Source: Enterobacter chengduensis (GTDB lineage: Bacteria; Pseudomonadota; Gammaproteobacteria; Enterobacterales; Enterobacteriaceae). Taken from it: 64,000 nucleotides of DNA. The stretch's first letter is position 1. Every line of letters begins with the position of its first letter. Positions 28,545-38,615 of the stretch are shown in pieces. The notes under the pieces are model-generated. The model ran no database searches. It was not told where the DNA came from and saw nothing but the letters and a program-made list of their open reading frames with translations. The position numbers and the translations under genes are program-made. The DNA lies in the NCBI RefSeq assembly GCF_001984825.2, contig NZ_CP043318.1, positions 4,216,001-4,280,000 of the forward strand. The letters are read 5' to 3'.

Positions 28545-28567
28545 GGGAGGCGCCTCTTGCGCCTCCC
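28545..28567 (+). terminator. Hairpin between galP and sprT
   Basis: GGGAGGCGC-CTCTT-GCGCCTCCC is a nine-pair perfect stem ten bases after galP. No proper T-run follows, so it may act as an mRNA-stabilising hairpin or a weak terminator. Confidence 0.5.
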
Positions 28568-28593
28568 CGCTTCGCGCTTTATGCTCTGCCCCT

Positions 28594-29091
28594 ATGAAAG
28601 CACCCCGTCTCCCCATCGCCCTTCAGCAAGCCGTTATGCGCAGCCTGCGGGAAAAACTCGCCCAGGCAAACCTGAAGCTCGGCCGCAGTTACCCTGAACC
28701 TAAGGTTGTTTATCAACAGCGCGGCACCGCGGCGGGCACCGCATGGCTGGAATCGTATGAGATCCGCCTGAACCCGGTGCTGATGATGGAAAACCAGCAG
28801 GCGTTTATTGAGGAAGTGGTGCCGCACGAGCTGGCCCATCTGCTGGTGTGGAAACACTTTGGACGCGTCGCCCCCCACGGAAAAGAGTGGAAGTGGATGA
28901 TGGAAGCGGTGCTCGGCGTGCCGGCGCGCCGAACCCATCAGTTCGAGCTGGAATCGGTGCGCCGCAATACCTTCCCCTATCGCTGCCACTGTCAGCAGCA
29001 CCAGCTTACCGTCCGCCGCCATAACCGCGTGATGCGCGGCGAGGCTACCTACCGCTGCGTCAAATGCGGCGAGCCGCTTGTGGCGGAATAA
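28594..29091 (+). CDS. sprT: SprT family zinc metallopeptidase-like protein
   Basis: 165-residue protein of the SprT family, related in fold to the DNA-protein crosslink protease SPRTN. The zinc motif HELAH (HExxH) lies near residue 78 and is followed by HGKEWKWMM with a likely third ligand. A C-terminal zinc ribbon is formed by YRCHCQQH and YRCVKCGE. Bacterial function is not well defined. It begins 58 bases after galP and precedes endA. Confidence 0.93.
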   Translation: MKAPRLPIALQQAVMRSLREKLAQANLKLGRSYPEPKVVYQQRGTAAGTAWLESYEIRLNPVLMMENQQAFIEEVVPHELAHLLVWKHFGRVAPHGKEWKWMMEAVLGVPARRTHQFELESVRRNTFPYRCHCQQHQLTVRRHNRVMRGEATYRCVKCGEPLVAE

Positions 29092-29185
29092 TCACCTGAA
29101 CTTTCAGGAACTTTCCTGATCTGACTGATTGCATACAGGAACAACATTCGTTACGTTGCGGGCTCGTTTTGACACGGAGTGTAAG

Positions 29186-29893
29186 ATGTCCCGTAATATT
29201 TCTCTCGCGGTCGCCTTTCTGACGACGGCGCTTTCCGGCCACGCCCTGGCCGACGGTATCAACAGTTTTTCTCAGGCTAAGGCAGCTGGCGTGAAGGTGA
29301 ACGCCGACGTGCCGGGCGATTTCTACTGCGGCTGTAAAATTAACTGGCAGGGTAAAAAAGGGGTCGTCGACCTTGAGTCCTGCGGCTATAAGGTGCGTAA
29401 AAACGAAAACCGCGCCAGCCGCATCGAATGGGAGCATGTCGTTCCGGCATGGCAGTTCGGCCACCAGCGCCAGTGCTGGCAGGATGGTGGACGTAAAAAC
29501 TGCGCCAAAGATCCGGTTTATCGGCAGATGGAAAGCGATATGCATAACCTGCAGCCTGCCGTGGGTGAAGTGAACGGCGATCGCGGCAACTTTATGTACG
29601 GCCAGTGGAACGGTGGCGAAGGCCAGTACGGCCAGTGCGGCATGAAGGTAGATTTCAAAGAAAAAGTGGCCGAGCCCCCTGCCCGCGCGCGCGGCAGTAT
29701 CGCCCGCACCTATTTCTACATGCGTGACCGTTACGACCTCAACCTCTCCCGCCAGCAGACGCAGCTGTTCAACGCCTGGGACAAGCAATACCCGGTGACG
29801 GAGTGGGAATGCCAGCGCGACGAACGTATCGCCAGAGTCCAGGGGAATCACAACCCTTACGTCCAGCGGGCTTGCCAGGCGCAAAAGAGCTAA
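29186..29893 (+). CDS. endA: Endonuclease I (periplasmic DNase)
   Basis: Periplasmic nuclease that makes double-strand breaks in DNA. The 235-residue precursor has signal peptide [20 protein letters not shown] followed by [12 protein letters not shown]. The beta-beta-alpha metal active site is in [18 protein letters not shown], and paired cysteines (FYCGCKI, ESCGYK) suggest disulfides. The frame is open 19 codons further upstream, but 29186 places the signal peptide correctly and gives the usual length. Confidence 0.96.
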   Translation: MSRNISLAVAFLTTALSGHALADGINSFSQAKAAGVKVNADVPGDFYCGCKINWQGKKGVVDLESCGYKVRKNENRASRIEWEHVVPAWQFGHQRQCWQDGGRKNCAKDPVYRQMESDMHNLQPAVGEVNGDRGNFMYGQWNGGEGQYGQCGMKVDFKEKVAEPPARARGSIARTYFYMRDRYDLNLSRQQTQLFNAWDKQYPVTEWECQRDERIARVQGNHNPYVQRACQAQKS

Positions 29894-29944
29894 CCTACAC
29901 TACGGCAATTCGCTTATCTCGCATGACACATGGAATTTCTGACT

Positions 29945-30676
29945 ATGCGCATTCCCCGCATTTACCATCCTGAACCGATTACCGCAGGCCGCGAAATCGC
30001 CCTCTCCGATGACGCCGCCAACCACGTTGGCCGCGTGCTGCGGATGGGGGCCGGTCAGGCCATACAGCTGTTCGACGGATCGAACCAGGTTTTCGACGCG
30101 GAAATCACGCGGTCTGATAAAAAAAGCGTCCACGTTAACGTTCTGCGCGGTGAAGTGGACGATCGTGAATCACCGCTGCACATCCATCTGGGGCAGGTGA
30201 TGTCGCGCGGCGAGAAAATGGAGTTCACGATCCAGAAATCCATTGAACTGGGTGTAAGCCTCATTACGCCACTTTTTTCTGAACGCTGTGGCGTTAAACT
30301 GGATGCGGAACGTCTGAACAAAAAGATCCAGCAGTGGCAGAAAATTGCCATTGCGGCGTGCGAGCAGAGCGGCCGCAACCGTATTCCGGAGATTCGCCCG
30401 GCGATGGATCTGGAGGACTGGTGTGCAGAAGAGGACAGCGGGCTGAAGCTCAATCTTCATCCGCGCGCCAGCGCCAGCATCAATACGCTGCCGCTGCCCG
30501 TTGAGCGCGTACGCCTGCTGATTGGCCCCGAAGGCGGCCTGTCGGCGGATGAAATTGCGATGACGGCACGTTACCAGTTTACTGATATTCTGCTGGGACC
30601 TCGCGTTCTGCGCACTGAGACAACGGCACTCACGGCCATTACCGCGCTACAGGTACGGTTTGGCGATCTGGGTTGA
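29945..30676 (+). CDS. rsmE: 16S rRNA m3U1498 methyltransferase
   Basis: SPOUT-class enzyme that methylates U1498 of 16S rRNA using SAM. The 243-residue protein has an N-terminal PUA-like domain ([10 protein letters not shown]) and the knotted SAM-binding C-terminus with [10 protein letters not shown] and [16 protein letters not shown]. The start at 29945 matches the family; an ATG five codons earlier is in frame. gshB follows after 19 bases, so the two may share a transcript. Confidence 0.96.
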   Translation: MRIPRIYHPEPITAGREIALSDDAANHVGRVLRMGAGQAIQLFDGSNQVFDAEITRSDKKSVHVNVLRGEVDDRESPLHIHLGQVMSRGEKMEFTIQKSIELGVSLITPLFSERCGVKLDAERLNKKIQQWQKIAIAACEQSGRNRIPEIRPAMDLEDWCAEEDSGLKLNLHPRASASINTLPLPVERVRLLIGPEGGLSADEIAMTARYQFTDILLGPRVLRTETTALTAITALQVRFGDLG

Positions 30677-30695
30677 AGCATTAACGGAGAAGAAC

Positions 30696-31643
30696 ATGAT
30701 CAAGCTCGGCATCGTGATGGACCCCATCGCAAACATTAACATCAAGAAAGATTCCAGCTTCGCCATGCTGCTGGAAGCGCAGCGTCGCGGCTATGAACTC
30801 CACTACATGGAGATGAACGATCTTTACCTGATCAACGGTGAAGCACGCGCGCGCACCCGCCTCGTTAACGTCGAGCAGAACTACGACAAATGGTACGAAT
30901 TCGGCACCGAGCAGGACATTGCGCTTGCCGATCTCAACGTCATCCTGATGCGTAAAGATCCGCCGTTCGACACCGAATACATCTACTGCACCTATATTCT
31001 TGAACGTGCCGAAGAGAAAGGCACGCTGATCGTCAACAAGCCGCAGAGCCTGCGCGACTGCAACGAAAAGCTCTACACCGCCTGGTTCTCTGACCTGACG
31101 CCGGAAACGCTGGTGACCCGCAGCAAAGCGCAGCTGAAAGAATTCTGGCAGAAGCACGGCGACATCATCATGAAGCCGCTGGACGGCATGGGCGGCGCGT
31201 CGATTTTCCGCGTGAAGGAAGGCGACCCGAACATTGGCGTGATTGCCGAAACGCTGACCGAGCTGGGCACCCGTTACTGCATGGCGCAAAACTATATTCC
31301 GGCGATCAAAGACGGCGACAAGCGCGTGCTGGTGGTGGATGGCGAACCGGTTCCTTACTGCCTGGCGCGTATCCCGCAGGGTGGCGAGACCCGTGGTAAC
31401 CTGGCCGCCGGTGGCCGCGGCGAGCCGCGCCCGCTGACCGAAAGCGACTGGGAGATTGCCCGCCGCGTTGGCCCGACGCTGAAAGCCAAAGGCCTGATCT
31501 TCGTTGGTCTGGACATCATCGGCGATCGTCTGACCGAAGTGAACGTCACCAGCCCAACCTGCATTCGTGAAATTGAAGCGGAATTCCCGATCTCGATCAC
31601 CGGAATGCTGATGGACGCTATCGAAAAACGTTTACAGAAATAA
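30696..31643 (+). CDS. gshB: Glutathione synthetase
   Basis: ATP-grasp enzyme that joins glycine to gamma-glutamylcysteine, the final step in glutathione synthesis. The 315-residue protein starts MIKLGIVMDPIANINIKKDS and carries the ATP-binding KPLDGMGGASIFRV, the RIPQGGETRGNLAAGGRG loop and the metal-binding INVTSP-type VNVTSPTCIREIE. The start at 30696 is preceded by AACGGAGAAG. It ends before a hairpin that separates it from yqgE. Confidence 0.97.
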   Translation: MIKLGIVMDPIANINIKKDSSFAMLLEAQRRGYELHYMEMNDLYLINGEARARTRLVNVEQNYDKWYEFGTEQDIALADLNVILMRKDPPFDTEYIYCTYILERAEEKGTLIVNKPQSLRDCNEKLYTAWFSDLTPETLVTRSKAQLKEFWQKHGDIIMKPLDGMGGASIFRVKEGDPNIGVIAETLTELGTRYCMAQNYIPAIKDGDKRVLVVDGEPVPYCLARIPQGGETRGNLAAGGRGEPRPLTESDWEIARRVGPTLKAKGLIFVGLDIIGDRLTEVNVTSPTCIREIEAEFPISITGMLMDAIEKRLQK

Positions 31644-31663
31644 CCTAACAATACTCTATTAGT

Positions 31664-31707
31664 GACAGCGCCTGAGTTTGTCCCCATACTGGGCGCTGTC
31701 GCTTTTT
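31664..31707 (+). terminator. Probable terminator after gshB
   Basis: GACAGCGCC pairs with GGCGCTGTC across a 19-base loop and is followed by GCTTTTT. The stem is strong, the loop is long and the T-run short. Confidence 0.6.
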
Positions 31708-31732
31708 AAACCAGGAAACAGTACCTCTGACA

Positions 31733-32293
31733 ATGAATTTACAGCATCACTTTCTTATTGCCATGCCTGCTCTCCAGGACCCGATTTTTCGCCGCGCCGT
31801 GGTTTATATCTGTGAATACAATGAAGACGGCGCGATGGGCATTATCATCAATAAACCGCTCGAAAATCTTCAGGTTGAAGGCATTCTGGACAAGCTGAAA
31901 ATCCCGGCGGAAGCGCGACTGCCGGAAATCCGGCTTGATAAACCCGTGATGCTGGGTGGTCCTCTTGCCGAAGATCGCGGTTTCATCCTGCATACGCCGC
32001 CGGTATTCTCTTCCAGCATTCGCATTTCGGATAACACCGTCATCACCACTTCGCGCGACGTGCTCGAAACGCTGGGCACCGCAGAGCAGCCTTCTGAAGT
32101 GCTGGTAGCGCTGGGCTATTCGTCGTGGGAGAAAGGCCAGCTTGAGCAAGAGATCCTCGATAACGCTTGGCTGACCGCGCCTGCGGACATGAATATCCTG
32201 TTTAAAACCCCTATCGCCGATCGCTGGCGTGACGCGGCGAAGCTGATTGGCATTGATATCCTGACCATGCCAGGCGTAGCGGGGCACGCCTGA
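31733..32293 (+). CDS. yqgE: UPF0301 family protein YqgE
   Basis: 186-residue cytoplasmic protein of the UPF0301 (DUF179) family, with the characteristic [24 protein letters not shown] start and [12 protein letters not shown]. Biochemical function is not established. Its stop overlaps the ruvX start by one base (TGATG), so the two are translationally coupled, a pairing conserved across gamma-proteobacteria. Confidence 0.94.
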   Translation: MNLQHHFLIAMPALQDPIFRRAVVYICEYNEDGAMGIIINKPLENLQVEGILDKLKIPAEARLPEIRLDKPVMLGGPLAEDRGFILHTPPVFSSSIRISDNTVITTSRDVLETLGTAEQPSEVLVALGYSSWEKGQLEQEILDNAWLTAPADMNILFKTPIADRWRDAAKLIGIDILTMPGVAGHA

Positions 32294-32709
32294 TGAGCGG
32301 AACACTTTTGGCCTTTGATTTTGGTACCAAAAGCATTGGTGTCGCCGTGGGTCAGCGCATCACCGGTACCGCGCGTCCGCTCGCGGCCCTGAAGGCCAAC
32401 GACGGCACGCCGGACTGGAACCTTATCGAACGCCTGCTCAAAGAGTGGCAGCCGGATGACGTGATTGTCGGGTTACCGCTCAACATGGACGGCACGGAAC
32501 AGCCGCTGACCGCTCGGGCGCGCAAATTCGCCAATAAAATCCACGGCCGCTTTGGCGTCTCCGTGAAGCTGCACGACGAGCGTCTCAGCACCGTTGAAGC
32601 GCGTGCGGGCCTGTTTGAGCACGGTGGATTCCGGGCGCTCAACAAAGGCAGCGTGGACTCCGCTTCTGCCGTCATCATCCTCGAAAGCTATTTCGAGCAG
32701 GGCTTTTAA
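32293..32709 (+). CDS. ruvX: Putative Holliday junction resolvase / pre-16S rRNA nuclease YqgF
   Basis: RNase H-fold nuclease. In E. coli YqgF is essential and involved in maturation of the 16S rRNA 5' end; a Holliday-junction role was proposed from structure. The 138-residue protein has the metal-binding residues in [26 protein letters not shown] and DERLSTVEA. It is coupled to yqgE by a one-base overlap, and converges with yggR ten bases downstream. Confidence 0.95.
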   Translation: MSGTLLAFDFGTKSIGVAVGQRITGTARPLAALKANDGTPDWNLIERLLKEWQPDDVIVGLPLNMDGTEQPLTARARKFANKIHGRFGVSVKLHDERLSTVEARAGLFEHGGFRALNKGSVDSASAVIILESYFEQGF

Positions 32710-32719
32710 GCGCGGGGGC

Positions 32720-33700
32720 CTACAGCCGCCCCTGCGCCCGTCTCTCCGCCAGGCTCTGGTCAAAATTCTGCATTCCCGCCTGCTGACCGGTTTGAATAAT
32801 GCCGGGCAGCTGCCACGTTTTTCCTTCGCGAATAAGATTCGCCGCCGCGGCGGTGTTCACCAGCAGTTCATACAGCGCGACGCGTCCGCCCTGGAGATCG
32901 GGAAGCAGCCTCTGCGCCAGCACCGCACGCAGGCTGCCGGCCAGCTGGTTACGGACCGGATCTTTCTCCTGCGCCGGAAACGTATCCACCAGCCGCTCAA
33001 TCGCCTGCGATGCCCCGCGCGTGTGCAGCGTCGCCAGCACCAGATGCCCGGTTTCCGCCGCCGTGAGCGCCAGGCGGATCGTTTCGCTGTCGCGCAGCTC
33101 ACCGAGCAGAATCACGTCCGGATCCTGGCGTAAGGCGCTGCGCAGCGCGTCGGCAAATGACGGGCTGTGCTGACCTATCTCCCGCTGCTGGATCAGGCAC
33201 CGTTCGCTCTGGTAGATAAACTCCACCGGATCCTCAAGCGTGAGGATATGCCCGTCAGCATGGTGGTTAAGAAAATCGACCATCGCCGCCAGCGTTGTGG
33301 ACTTGCCGCTGCCGGTCGCCCCCGTGACCAGAATCAGCCCGGCGTCGTTGGACAACAGTTCCGGGATTGCCCGCGGCGCGCCCAGCGAAGCGAGCTGCGG
33401 GCAGGTACGCGGCAACAGCCGCAGCGTCACAGAAACGCCGCGCATCTGCCTAAAGGCGCTGCCGCGCAGGCGCTGGCCTCCCGACACCGTCACGGCAAAA
33501 TCCGCCTGACCGTTTGCCCACCACGCGCCCTGCTGCTCATCGTTGAGCCACGTCTTTAATAATGCCTCCACGTCGGGGGTCGGAAAGGGAGCAGGCTCAA
33601 GCCGGCCCGTTCTTCGCCAGCGCGGTGGCGAATCACTGCACAGGTGTAGATCGGAGACGTTATGCTTTACACTAAGGGCCACAATTTCTTCCACATCCAT
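32720..33700 (-). CDS. yggR: PilT-like secretion ATPase
   Basis: 326-residue type II/IV secretion ATPase of the PilT branch, the retraction-motor family of type IV pili. Walker A is GATGSGKSTTLA near residue 130, the Asp box is LTLEDPVEFI, Walker B is DVILLGELRD, and the His box is GHLVLATLHTRGA. No other pilus genes are nearby in this window. Ribosome site GGAGTAG precedes the ATG. The start is only 17 bases from the divergent yggS, so promoters must overlap the coding regions. Confidence 0.92.
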   Translation of the reverse strand: MDVEEIVALSVKHNVSDLHLCSDSPPRWRRTGRLEPAPFPTPDVEALLKTWLNDEQQGAWWANGQADFAVTVSGGQRLRGSAFRQMRGVSVTLRLLPRTCPQLASLGAPRAIPELLSNDAGLILVTGATGSGKSTTLAAMVDFLNHHADGHILTLEDPVEFIYQSERCLIQQREIGQHSPSFADALRSALRQDPDVILLGELRDSETIRLALTAAETGHLVLATLHTRGASQAIERLVDTFPAQEKDPVRNQLAGSLRAVLAQRLLPDLQGGRVALYELLVNTAAAANLIREGKTWQLPGIIQTGQQAGMQNFDQSLAERRAQGRL

Positions 33701-33717
33701 AGACTACTCCTCGGAAA

Positions 33718-34419
33718 ATGAACGACATTGCGCATAACCTGGCACAGGTCCGGGACAAAATCTCAGCCGCAGCAACGCGTTGCGGCCGGGCTTCAGAAGA
33801 AATTACGCTGCTTGCAGTCAGCAAAACCAAGCCTGCGAGCGCCATCGCAGAAGCCATCGATGCCGGCCATCGGGCGTTTGGTGAAAACTACGTGCAGGAA
33901 GGCGTGGATAAAATTCGCGACTTCCAGGAACAGGGGATTACGAATCTGCAGTGGCACTTTATTGGCCCCCTGCAGTCGAACAAAAGCCGTCTGGTGGCGG
34001 AGCACTTCGACTGGTGTCACACCATTGACCGTCTGCGTATTGCTACCCGTCTGAACGACCAGCGTCCGGCAAAGATGCCTGCGCTTAACGTGCTGATTCA
34101 GGTCAACATCAGCGACGAAAACAGCAAGTCCGGCATTGCGCTGAGCGAGCTGGACGCGCTGGCCGCGGAGGTGGCCAAACTGCCGCGCTTAACCCTGCGT
34201 GGTTTGATGGCAATCCCGGCGCCTGAGTCAAGTTATGAAAGGCAGTTTGCCGTGGCACAGCAAATGGCTGTAGCATTTGAGGCGCTTAAAGCGCGCTATG
34301 AAACGGTAGACACGCTTTCTCTGGGCATGTCGGATGATATGGAAGCCGCCATCGCGGCAGGCAGCACTATGGTGCGCATCGGCACGGCTATTTTCGGTGC
34401 GCGCGACTACTCAAAATAA
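33718..34419 (+). CDS. yggS: Pyridoxal phosphate homeostasis protein
   Basis: PLP-binding TIM-barrel protein of the PLPBP family that keeps free vitamin B6 vitamers and amino-acid pools balanced. The 233-residue protein has the PLP lysine in LLAVSKTKPA near residue 36, and FGENYVQE, WHFIGPLQSNK and LSLGMSDDMEAAI, which bind the cofactor phosphate. It heads a string yggS-yggT-yggU-rdgB-hemW on the plus strand with short gaps or overlaps. Confidence 0.96.
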   Translation: MNDIAHNLAQVRDKISAAATRCGRASEEITLLAVSKTKPASAIAEAIDAGHRAFGENYVQEGVDKIRDFQEQGITNLQWHFIGPLQSNKSRLVAEHFDWCHTIDRLRIATRLNDQRPAKMPALNVLIQVNISDENSKSGIALSELDALAAEVAKLPRLTLRGLMAIPAPESSYERQFAVAQQMAVAFEALKARYETVDTLSLGMSDDMEAAIAAGSTMVRIGTAIFGARDYSK

Positions 34420-34440
34420 TAAGGAAACCTGAGGAACGCC

Positions 34441-35007
34441 ATGAAGACGTTGACTTTCCTGCTCTCAACTGTGCTTGAGCTGTATACGATGGCGCTTTTG
34501 CTGCGCGTCTGGATGCAGTGGGCCCGCTGTGATTTTTACAATCCGTTCTCCCAGTTTGTCGTGAAAATCACGCAACCCGTGGTCGGACCGCTGCGCCGCA
34601 TTATCCCGGCCATGGGTCCCATCGACAGTTCGTCTCTGCTGGTGGCGTTTATTCTCAGCGTGATCAAAGCCATCGTGCTGTTTATGGTCATCACCTTCCA
34701 GCCAATTATCTGGATTGCTGCCGTCCTGATTCTGATCAAAACCATCGGCCTGCTGATATTCTGGGTGCTGCTGGTGATGGCGATCATGAGCTGGGTGAGC
34801 CAGGGGCGTAGCCCGGTGGAGTATGCCCTGATTCAGCTGGCCGAGCCGCTGCTGCGTCCGATCCGTAACCTGCTTCCGTCCATGGGCGGCATCGATTTTT
34901 CGCCGATGATCCTGGTTCTGCTGCTCTATGTGATCAACATGGGGATCGCTGAACTGCTGCAGTCTACGGGCAATATGCTGCTGCCGGGGCTGTGGATGGC
35001 GCTATGA
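34441..35007 (+). CDS. yggT: YggT family integral membrane protein
   Basis: 188-residue inner-membrane protein with two copies of the YGGT domain, each ending in a similar motif: [20 protein letters not shown] and [20 protein letters not shown]. Four or more hydrophobic segments are visible. Members are linked to osmotic or cell-envelope functions, but the role is not settled. Its stop overlaps the yggU start. Confidence 0.93.
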   Translation: MKTLTFLLSTVLELYTMALLLRVWMQWARCDFYNPFSQFVVKITQPVVGPLRRIIPAMGPIDSSSLLVAFILSVIKAIVLFMVITFQPIIWIAAVLILIKTIGLLIFWVLLVMAIMSWVSQGRSPVEYALIQLAEPLLRPIRNLLPSMGGIDFSPMILVLLLYVINMGIAELLQSTGNMLLPGLWMAL

Positions 35008-35300
35008 GTGCAGTAAGCACCTGCGCTGACGGGCTGGTTTTGCGGCTGTATATTCAGCCCAAAGCCAGCCGCGACAGTATTGTTGGGCTGCATGGCGACG
35101 AGTTAAAGGTCGCCATCACCGCCCCGCCGGTTGATGGCCAGGCTAACGCCCATTTGACCAAATATCTGGCAAAACAGTTTCGCGTCGCCAAAAGCCAGGT
35201 CATCATTGAAAAAGGTGAACTTGGGCGGCATAAACAGGTAAAAATCCTTAATCCGCAAGCTATCCCGACGGAAGTCGCGGCTCTGAAAGAACAGGACTAA
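35004..35300 (+). CDS. yggU: UPF0235 / DUF167 protein YggU
   Basis: 98-residue soluble protein with the DUF167 core [21 protein letters not shown] and [12 protein letters not shown]. Function unknown. The ATG at 35004 overlaps the yggT stop (ATGA), indicating translational coupling; an upstream in-frame ATG at 34992 is less likely. rdgB starts three bases after its stop. Confidence 0.92.
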   Translation: MSAVSTCADGLVLRLYIQPKASRDSIVGLHGDELKVAITAPPVDGQANAHLTKYLAKQFRVAKSQVIIEKGELGRHKQVKILNPQAIPTEVAALKEQD

Positions 35301-35303
35301 ACC

Positions 35304-35897
35304 ATGCAGAAAGTTGTTCTCGCGACCGGCAACGCCGGTAAAGTACGCGAGCTGGCCTCGCTATTAAATGATTTTAGGCTGGATGTGGTCGCTCAGACCG
35401 ATCTTGGCGTGGAGTCCGCCGAGGAGACGGGGCTGACGTTTATCGAAAACGCGATCCTGAAAGCGCGCCACGCGGCGCAGATTACCGGCCTGCCCGCGAT
35501 TGCCGACGACTCCGGCCTGGCGGTGGATTTTCTCGGCGGCGCGCCGGGGATTTACTCCGCGCGCTATTCCGGCGTTGACGCCACCGACCAGCAGAATCTG
35601 GAAAAGCTGCTTGTCGCCCTGAAGGACGTGCCCGACGAACAGCGCACCGCGCAGTTCCACTGCGTGCTGGTCTATCTGCGTCATGCAGAAGATCCAACGC
35701 CAATCGTCTGCCACGGCAGCTGGCCGGGCGTCATTACCCGTGAAGCGGCGGGCAACGGCGGCTTTGGCTACGACCCCATTTTCTTTGTCCCGACCGAGGG
35801 CAAAACCGCCGCGGAACTGACCCGCGAAGAGAAAAGCGCGATTTCCCACCGTGGACGCGCGCTGAAACTGTTACTGGAAGCACTGCGTAATGGCTAA
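35304..35897 (+). CDS. rdgB: dITP/XTP pyrophosphatase
   Basis: Ham1-family nucleotide house-cleaning enzyme that hydrolyses dITP, XTP and ITP so they are not built into DNA. The 197-residue protein starts [17 protein letters not shown], the substrate-binding motif, and has [30 protein letters not shown] and the C-terminal SHRGRALK. It ends overlapping hemW by eight bases. Confidence 0.97.
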   Translation: MQKVVLATGNAGKVRELASLLNDFRLDVVAQTDLGVESAEETGLTFIENAILKARHAAQITGLPAIADDSGLAVDFLGGAPGIYSARYSGVDATDQQNLEKLLVALKDVPDEQRTAQFHCVLVYLRHAEDPTPIVCHGSWPGVITREAAGNGGFGYDPIFFVPTEGKTAAELTREEKSAISHRGRALKLLLEALRNG

Positions 35898-37032
35898 TTT
35901 GCCACCTCTGAGTCTTTATATTCACATCCCGTGGTGCGTGCAGAAATGCCCGTACTGCGATTTCAACTCGCACGCGCTGAAGGGCGAAGTGCCGCACGAT
36001 GACTACGTTGCGCATCTGCTGGCCGACCTGGACGCCGATGTACCTTACGCACAGGGACGTGAAGTTAAGACCATTTTCATTGGTGGCGGTACGCCGAGCC
36101 TGCTGTCAGGCCCGGCGATGCAAACGCTGCTGGACGGCGTGCGCGCGCGCCTGAACCTGGCCGCGGATGCGGAAATTACGATGGAAGCCAACCCCGGCAC
36201 CGTTGAGGCCGACCGTTTTGTCGACTATCAGCGCGCGGGCGTGAACCGTATCTCCATCGGCGTGCAGAGCTTTAGCGAGCCGAAGCTGAAGCGCCTGGGG
36301 CGCATTCACGGCCCGGAAGAGGCAAAGCGCGCGGCACACCTGGCGACGGGGCTTAATCTTCGCAGCTTTAACCTCGATCTGATGCACGGCCTGCCGGACC
36401 AGTCGCTCGAAGAGGCGCTGGACGACCTGCGCCAGGCGATTGAACTCAACCCGCCGCACCTGTCGTGGTATCAGCTCACCATCGAGCCCAATACCCTGTT
36501 TGGCTCGCGCCCGCCTGTGCTTCCGGACGACGACGCGCTGTGGGATATTTTCGAGCAGGGCCACCGGCTTTTAACTGCCGCGGGGTATCAGCAGTACGAG
36601 ACGTCTGCGTATGCGAAGCCGGGCTACCAGTGCGAGCACAACCTGAACTACTGGCGTTTTGGCGACTATCTGGGAATTGGCTGCGGCGCGCACGGTAAGG
36701 TAACTTTCCCGGACGGGCGCATTCTGCGCACCGCCAAAACCCGCCACCCGCGCGGGTATATGGAAGGCCGCTATCTGGAGCGTCAGCACGACGTCGAGGC
36801 GGCGGATAAGCCGTTTGAGTTCTTTATGAACCGCTTCCGCCTGCTGGAAGCCGCGCCGCGCGCGGAATTTGCGCGTTACACCGGTCTGCCGGAGTCGGTG
36901 ATTCGCCCGCAGATTGACGAAGCGCTGGCGCAGGGGTATCTCACCGAGAGCGAGGAATACTGGCAGATCACCGAGCACGGCAAACTGTTCTTAAACTCCC
37001 TTCTTGAGCTGTTCCTCGCAGAAGAATCCTGA
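35890..37032 (+). CDS. hemW: Radical SAM protein HemW (haem chaperone)
   Basis: 380-residue radical-SAM family protein related to HemN but lacking coproporphyrinogen oxidase activity; in bacteria it binds haem and delivers it to respiratory enzymes. The iron-sulfur motif is [16 protein letters not shown] (CxxxCxxC) near residue 15, followed by [10 protein letters not shown] and GVQSF. The start overlaps rdgB by eight bases, marking the end of the yggS-hemW operon. In E. coli yggM and ansB follow; here a DUF559 gene does. Confidence 0.96.
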   Translation: MANLPPLSLYIHIPWCVQKCPYCDFNSHALKGEVPHDDYVAHLLADLDADVPYAQGREVKTIFIGGGTPSLLSGPAMQTLLDGVRARLNLAADAEITMEANPGTVEADRFVDYQRAGVNRISIGVQSFSEPKLKRLGRIHGPEEAKRAAHLATGLNLRSFNLDLMHGLPDQSLEEALDDLRQAIELNPPHLSWYQLTIEPNTLFGSRPPVLPDDDALWDIFEQGHRLLTAAGYQQYETSAYAKPGYQCEHNLNYWRFGDYLGIGCGAHGKVTFPDGRILRTAKTRHPRGYMEGRYLERQHDVEAADKPFEFFMNRFRLLEAAPRAEFARYTGLPESVIRPQIDEALAQGYLTESEEYWQITEHGKLFLNSLLELFLAEES

Positions 37033-37095
37033 AGGCTGATTCAGGATTTTGCATCCCGTTCTGCCGGCTGAGGGAAAGGCTGGCAGAGTGTGGGG

Positions 37096-37434
37096 ATGGA
37101 AAACGCAAAACAACTTCGCAAACAAATGACGCCCGAAGAATTTCGCCTCTGGTATTTGCTCAGAGGTCGTCGGTTCTTTGGCTATAAGTTTCGCCGCCAG
37201 ATGCCGATTGGGCCGTATATTGCAGATTTTGCCTGTTTTAAGGCGAAATTGATTATTGAGCTCGACGGTGGGCAACATCAAAGTAAAGAGGAATACGATT
37301 CACGTCGTACAGAGTTTTTGCATACAAATGGCTGGGAAGTCGTGCGATTCTGGAATCATGAATTTACTTCACAGGAAGAGGAGGTGCTGACGGTCATTCT
37401 TCAAAAATTGCAGAGCCTGATGCCCTCACCCTAA
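37096..37434 (+). CDS. DUF559 domain protein (endonuclease-like fold)
   Basis: 112-residue protein of the DUF559 family, related to very-short-patch repair (Vsr) and restriction endonuclease folds. Visible motifs are LRKQMTPEEFRLWYLLRGRR, FRRQMPIGPYIADFAC, and the probable metal site LIIELDGGQH with KSKEE-type residues after it. Cellular role unknown. It replaces yggM-ansB of E. coli. A GTG two codons upstream is an alternative start. The final codons and the stop codon fall inside a boxC-like repeat, so the C-terminus (MPSP) is formed by repeat DNA. Confidence 0.8.
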   Translation: MENAKQLRKQMTPEEFRLWYLLRGRRFFGYKFRRQMPIGPYIADFACFKAKLIIELDGGQHQSKEEYDSRRTEFLHTNGWEVVRFWNHEFTSQEEEVLTVILQKLQSLMPSP

Positions 37435-37500
37435 CCCTCTCCCACAGGGAGAGGGAACGCTTACACCCTCTCCCCAGGGGAGAGGGCCGGGGTGAGGGGC
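37423..37500. repeat. boxC-like palindromic repeat, copy 1
   Basis: Begins CCCTCACCCTAACCCTCTCC and ends with the inverted GGGTGAGGGG-type arm, with CCCTCTCCCC/GGGGAGAGGG palindromes between. It lies between the DUF559 gene and yggN and overlaps the last 12 bases of the former. Resembles the GC-rich boxC family of enterobacterial intergenic repeats. Confidence 0.75.
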
Positions 37501-37515
37501 CCTGCGCGCAGAGGA

Positions 37516-38232
37516 TTACTTCAGCGTTCCCACCAGCGCCTTCCGGCTATCTTCAAGCGATACCACGCGTTTACACACGTCTTTGCCGAACTGCTGGAAA
37601 TCAGCTTCCTGGTTCTTCCACTCGTTCTGAATGGAGGTCTGCAGGCCACCTAAACTTCCCAGCACGCCCTGCAGCGGGTTACCGCCGCCCTTCAGCACCG
37701 CTTTGGCGCCCATTTCGTTGATGCTGTCCTGCAGGATGCCGCCCATCGCCTGGTTCACCAGCTGCTGTCCGTCAGCTCGCACCTGATCGATCGCCTTGTA
37801 ATGGAACGTCAGGCCGTCGGTGCGCGTCTCGATAATCCGGTTCATCTGCTCTTTAAGCTGCTTGTCCAGCTTGGTCAGGCGGGTGCGCATGTTGCTGCTC
37901 TCTCCCACCTCTTTGGTGATGATCTTATCCAGCGCGACGCGGCTCTTTTCGACGCGCGTCAGCGCGCCTTCATTAATCCATGGCAGCGCGGTACGCAAAT
38001 CGGCCTGATAGTCTTTCGCCTGCTCACGCTGTGCGGCGGTCAGGTTGTACTGCTTGCCGTTAAAGGTGACGTTTCCTTCCGGCGTAATCACCAGATTGCC
38101 GTTCTCGCCTTTGACCTGCACGGTTTGCGGGTTCAACACCACGTCATCACGCGGGGTGACGCTACATTGGTAATCCGCATGGGCGGTGAATCCGGTTGCC
38201 ATCAAAGCAACAGCCAGCAACGTTTTGCGCAT
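37516..38232 (-). CDS. yggN: DUF2884 periplasmic protein YggN
   Basis: 238-residue secreted protein of unknown function with signal peptide MRKTLLAVALMATGFTAHA, two cysteines (YQCSV, KDVCKR) and a charged, largely helical mature part. The start at 38232 places the signal peptide at the N-terminus; the frame is open seven codons more. It follows yggL on the minus strand in the set trmB-yggL-yggN. Confidence 0.92.
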   Translation of the reverse strand: MRKTLLAVALMATGFTAHADYQCSVTPRDDVVLNPQTVQVKGENGNLVITPEGNVTFNGKQYNLTAAQREQAKDYQADLRTALPWINEGALTRVEKSRVALDKIITKEVGESSNMRTRLTKLDKQLKEQMNRIIETRTDGLTFHYKAIDQVRADGQQLVNQAMGGILQDSINEMGAKAVLKGGGNPLQGVLGSLGGLQTSIQNEWKNQEADFQQFGKDVCKRVVSLEDSRKALVGTLK

Positions 38233-38288
38233 CTTAAACACTCCCTCAGACAAAATGGGCCAGCTAATGCTGGCCCCTTACTGCTTTA

Positions 38289-38615
38289 TTAGTCCCACCA
38301 AACGTCGAAAAGTTCGCTGACGCGGACATCTTCGAGCTTGTGGTCTTCAAGCCATTTACGAACCAGGGCCTGATGTTCTTCGGTGCATTTACCCACTTCC
38401 TGGGTGCAGATCAGACCTTCCCAGGCCAGATAGCCGCTACCGTCGAAGGCCAGCTTGTTAGGCTCGATCACCTCGTTGATGAACGCGTCCACGTCCTGGT
38501 CGATCTGCTCAACGCTGGTGCCTTCCGGGAAACGCCACGCAACGGAGAAGCCCACTTCCTGGAATTCTTCGATGTGCATTTTTTTACGCAGACGACGGCT
38601 ACGATTCTTTGCCAT
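38289..38615 (-). CDS. yggL: DUF469 protein YggL (ribosome-associated)
   Basis: 108-residue protein beginning [20 protein letters not shown] and ending VSELFDVWWD, as in the E. coli protein. YggL has been reported to bind the 50S subunit; its exact role is not settled. The start codon overlaps the trmB stop by one base (TAATG), so translation is coupled. Confidence 0.94.
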   Translation of the reverse strand: MAKNRSRRLRKKMHIEEFQEVGFSVAWRFPEGTSVEQIDQDVDAFINEVIEPNKLAFDGSGYLAWEGLICTQEVGKCTEEHQALVRKWLEDHKLEDVRVSELFDVWWD

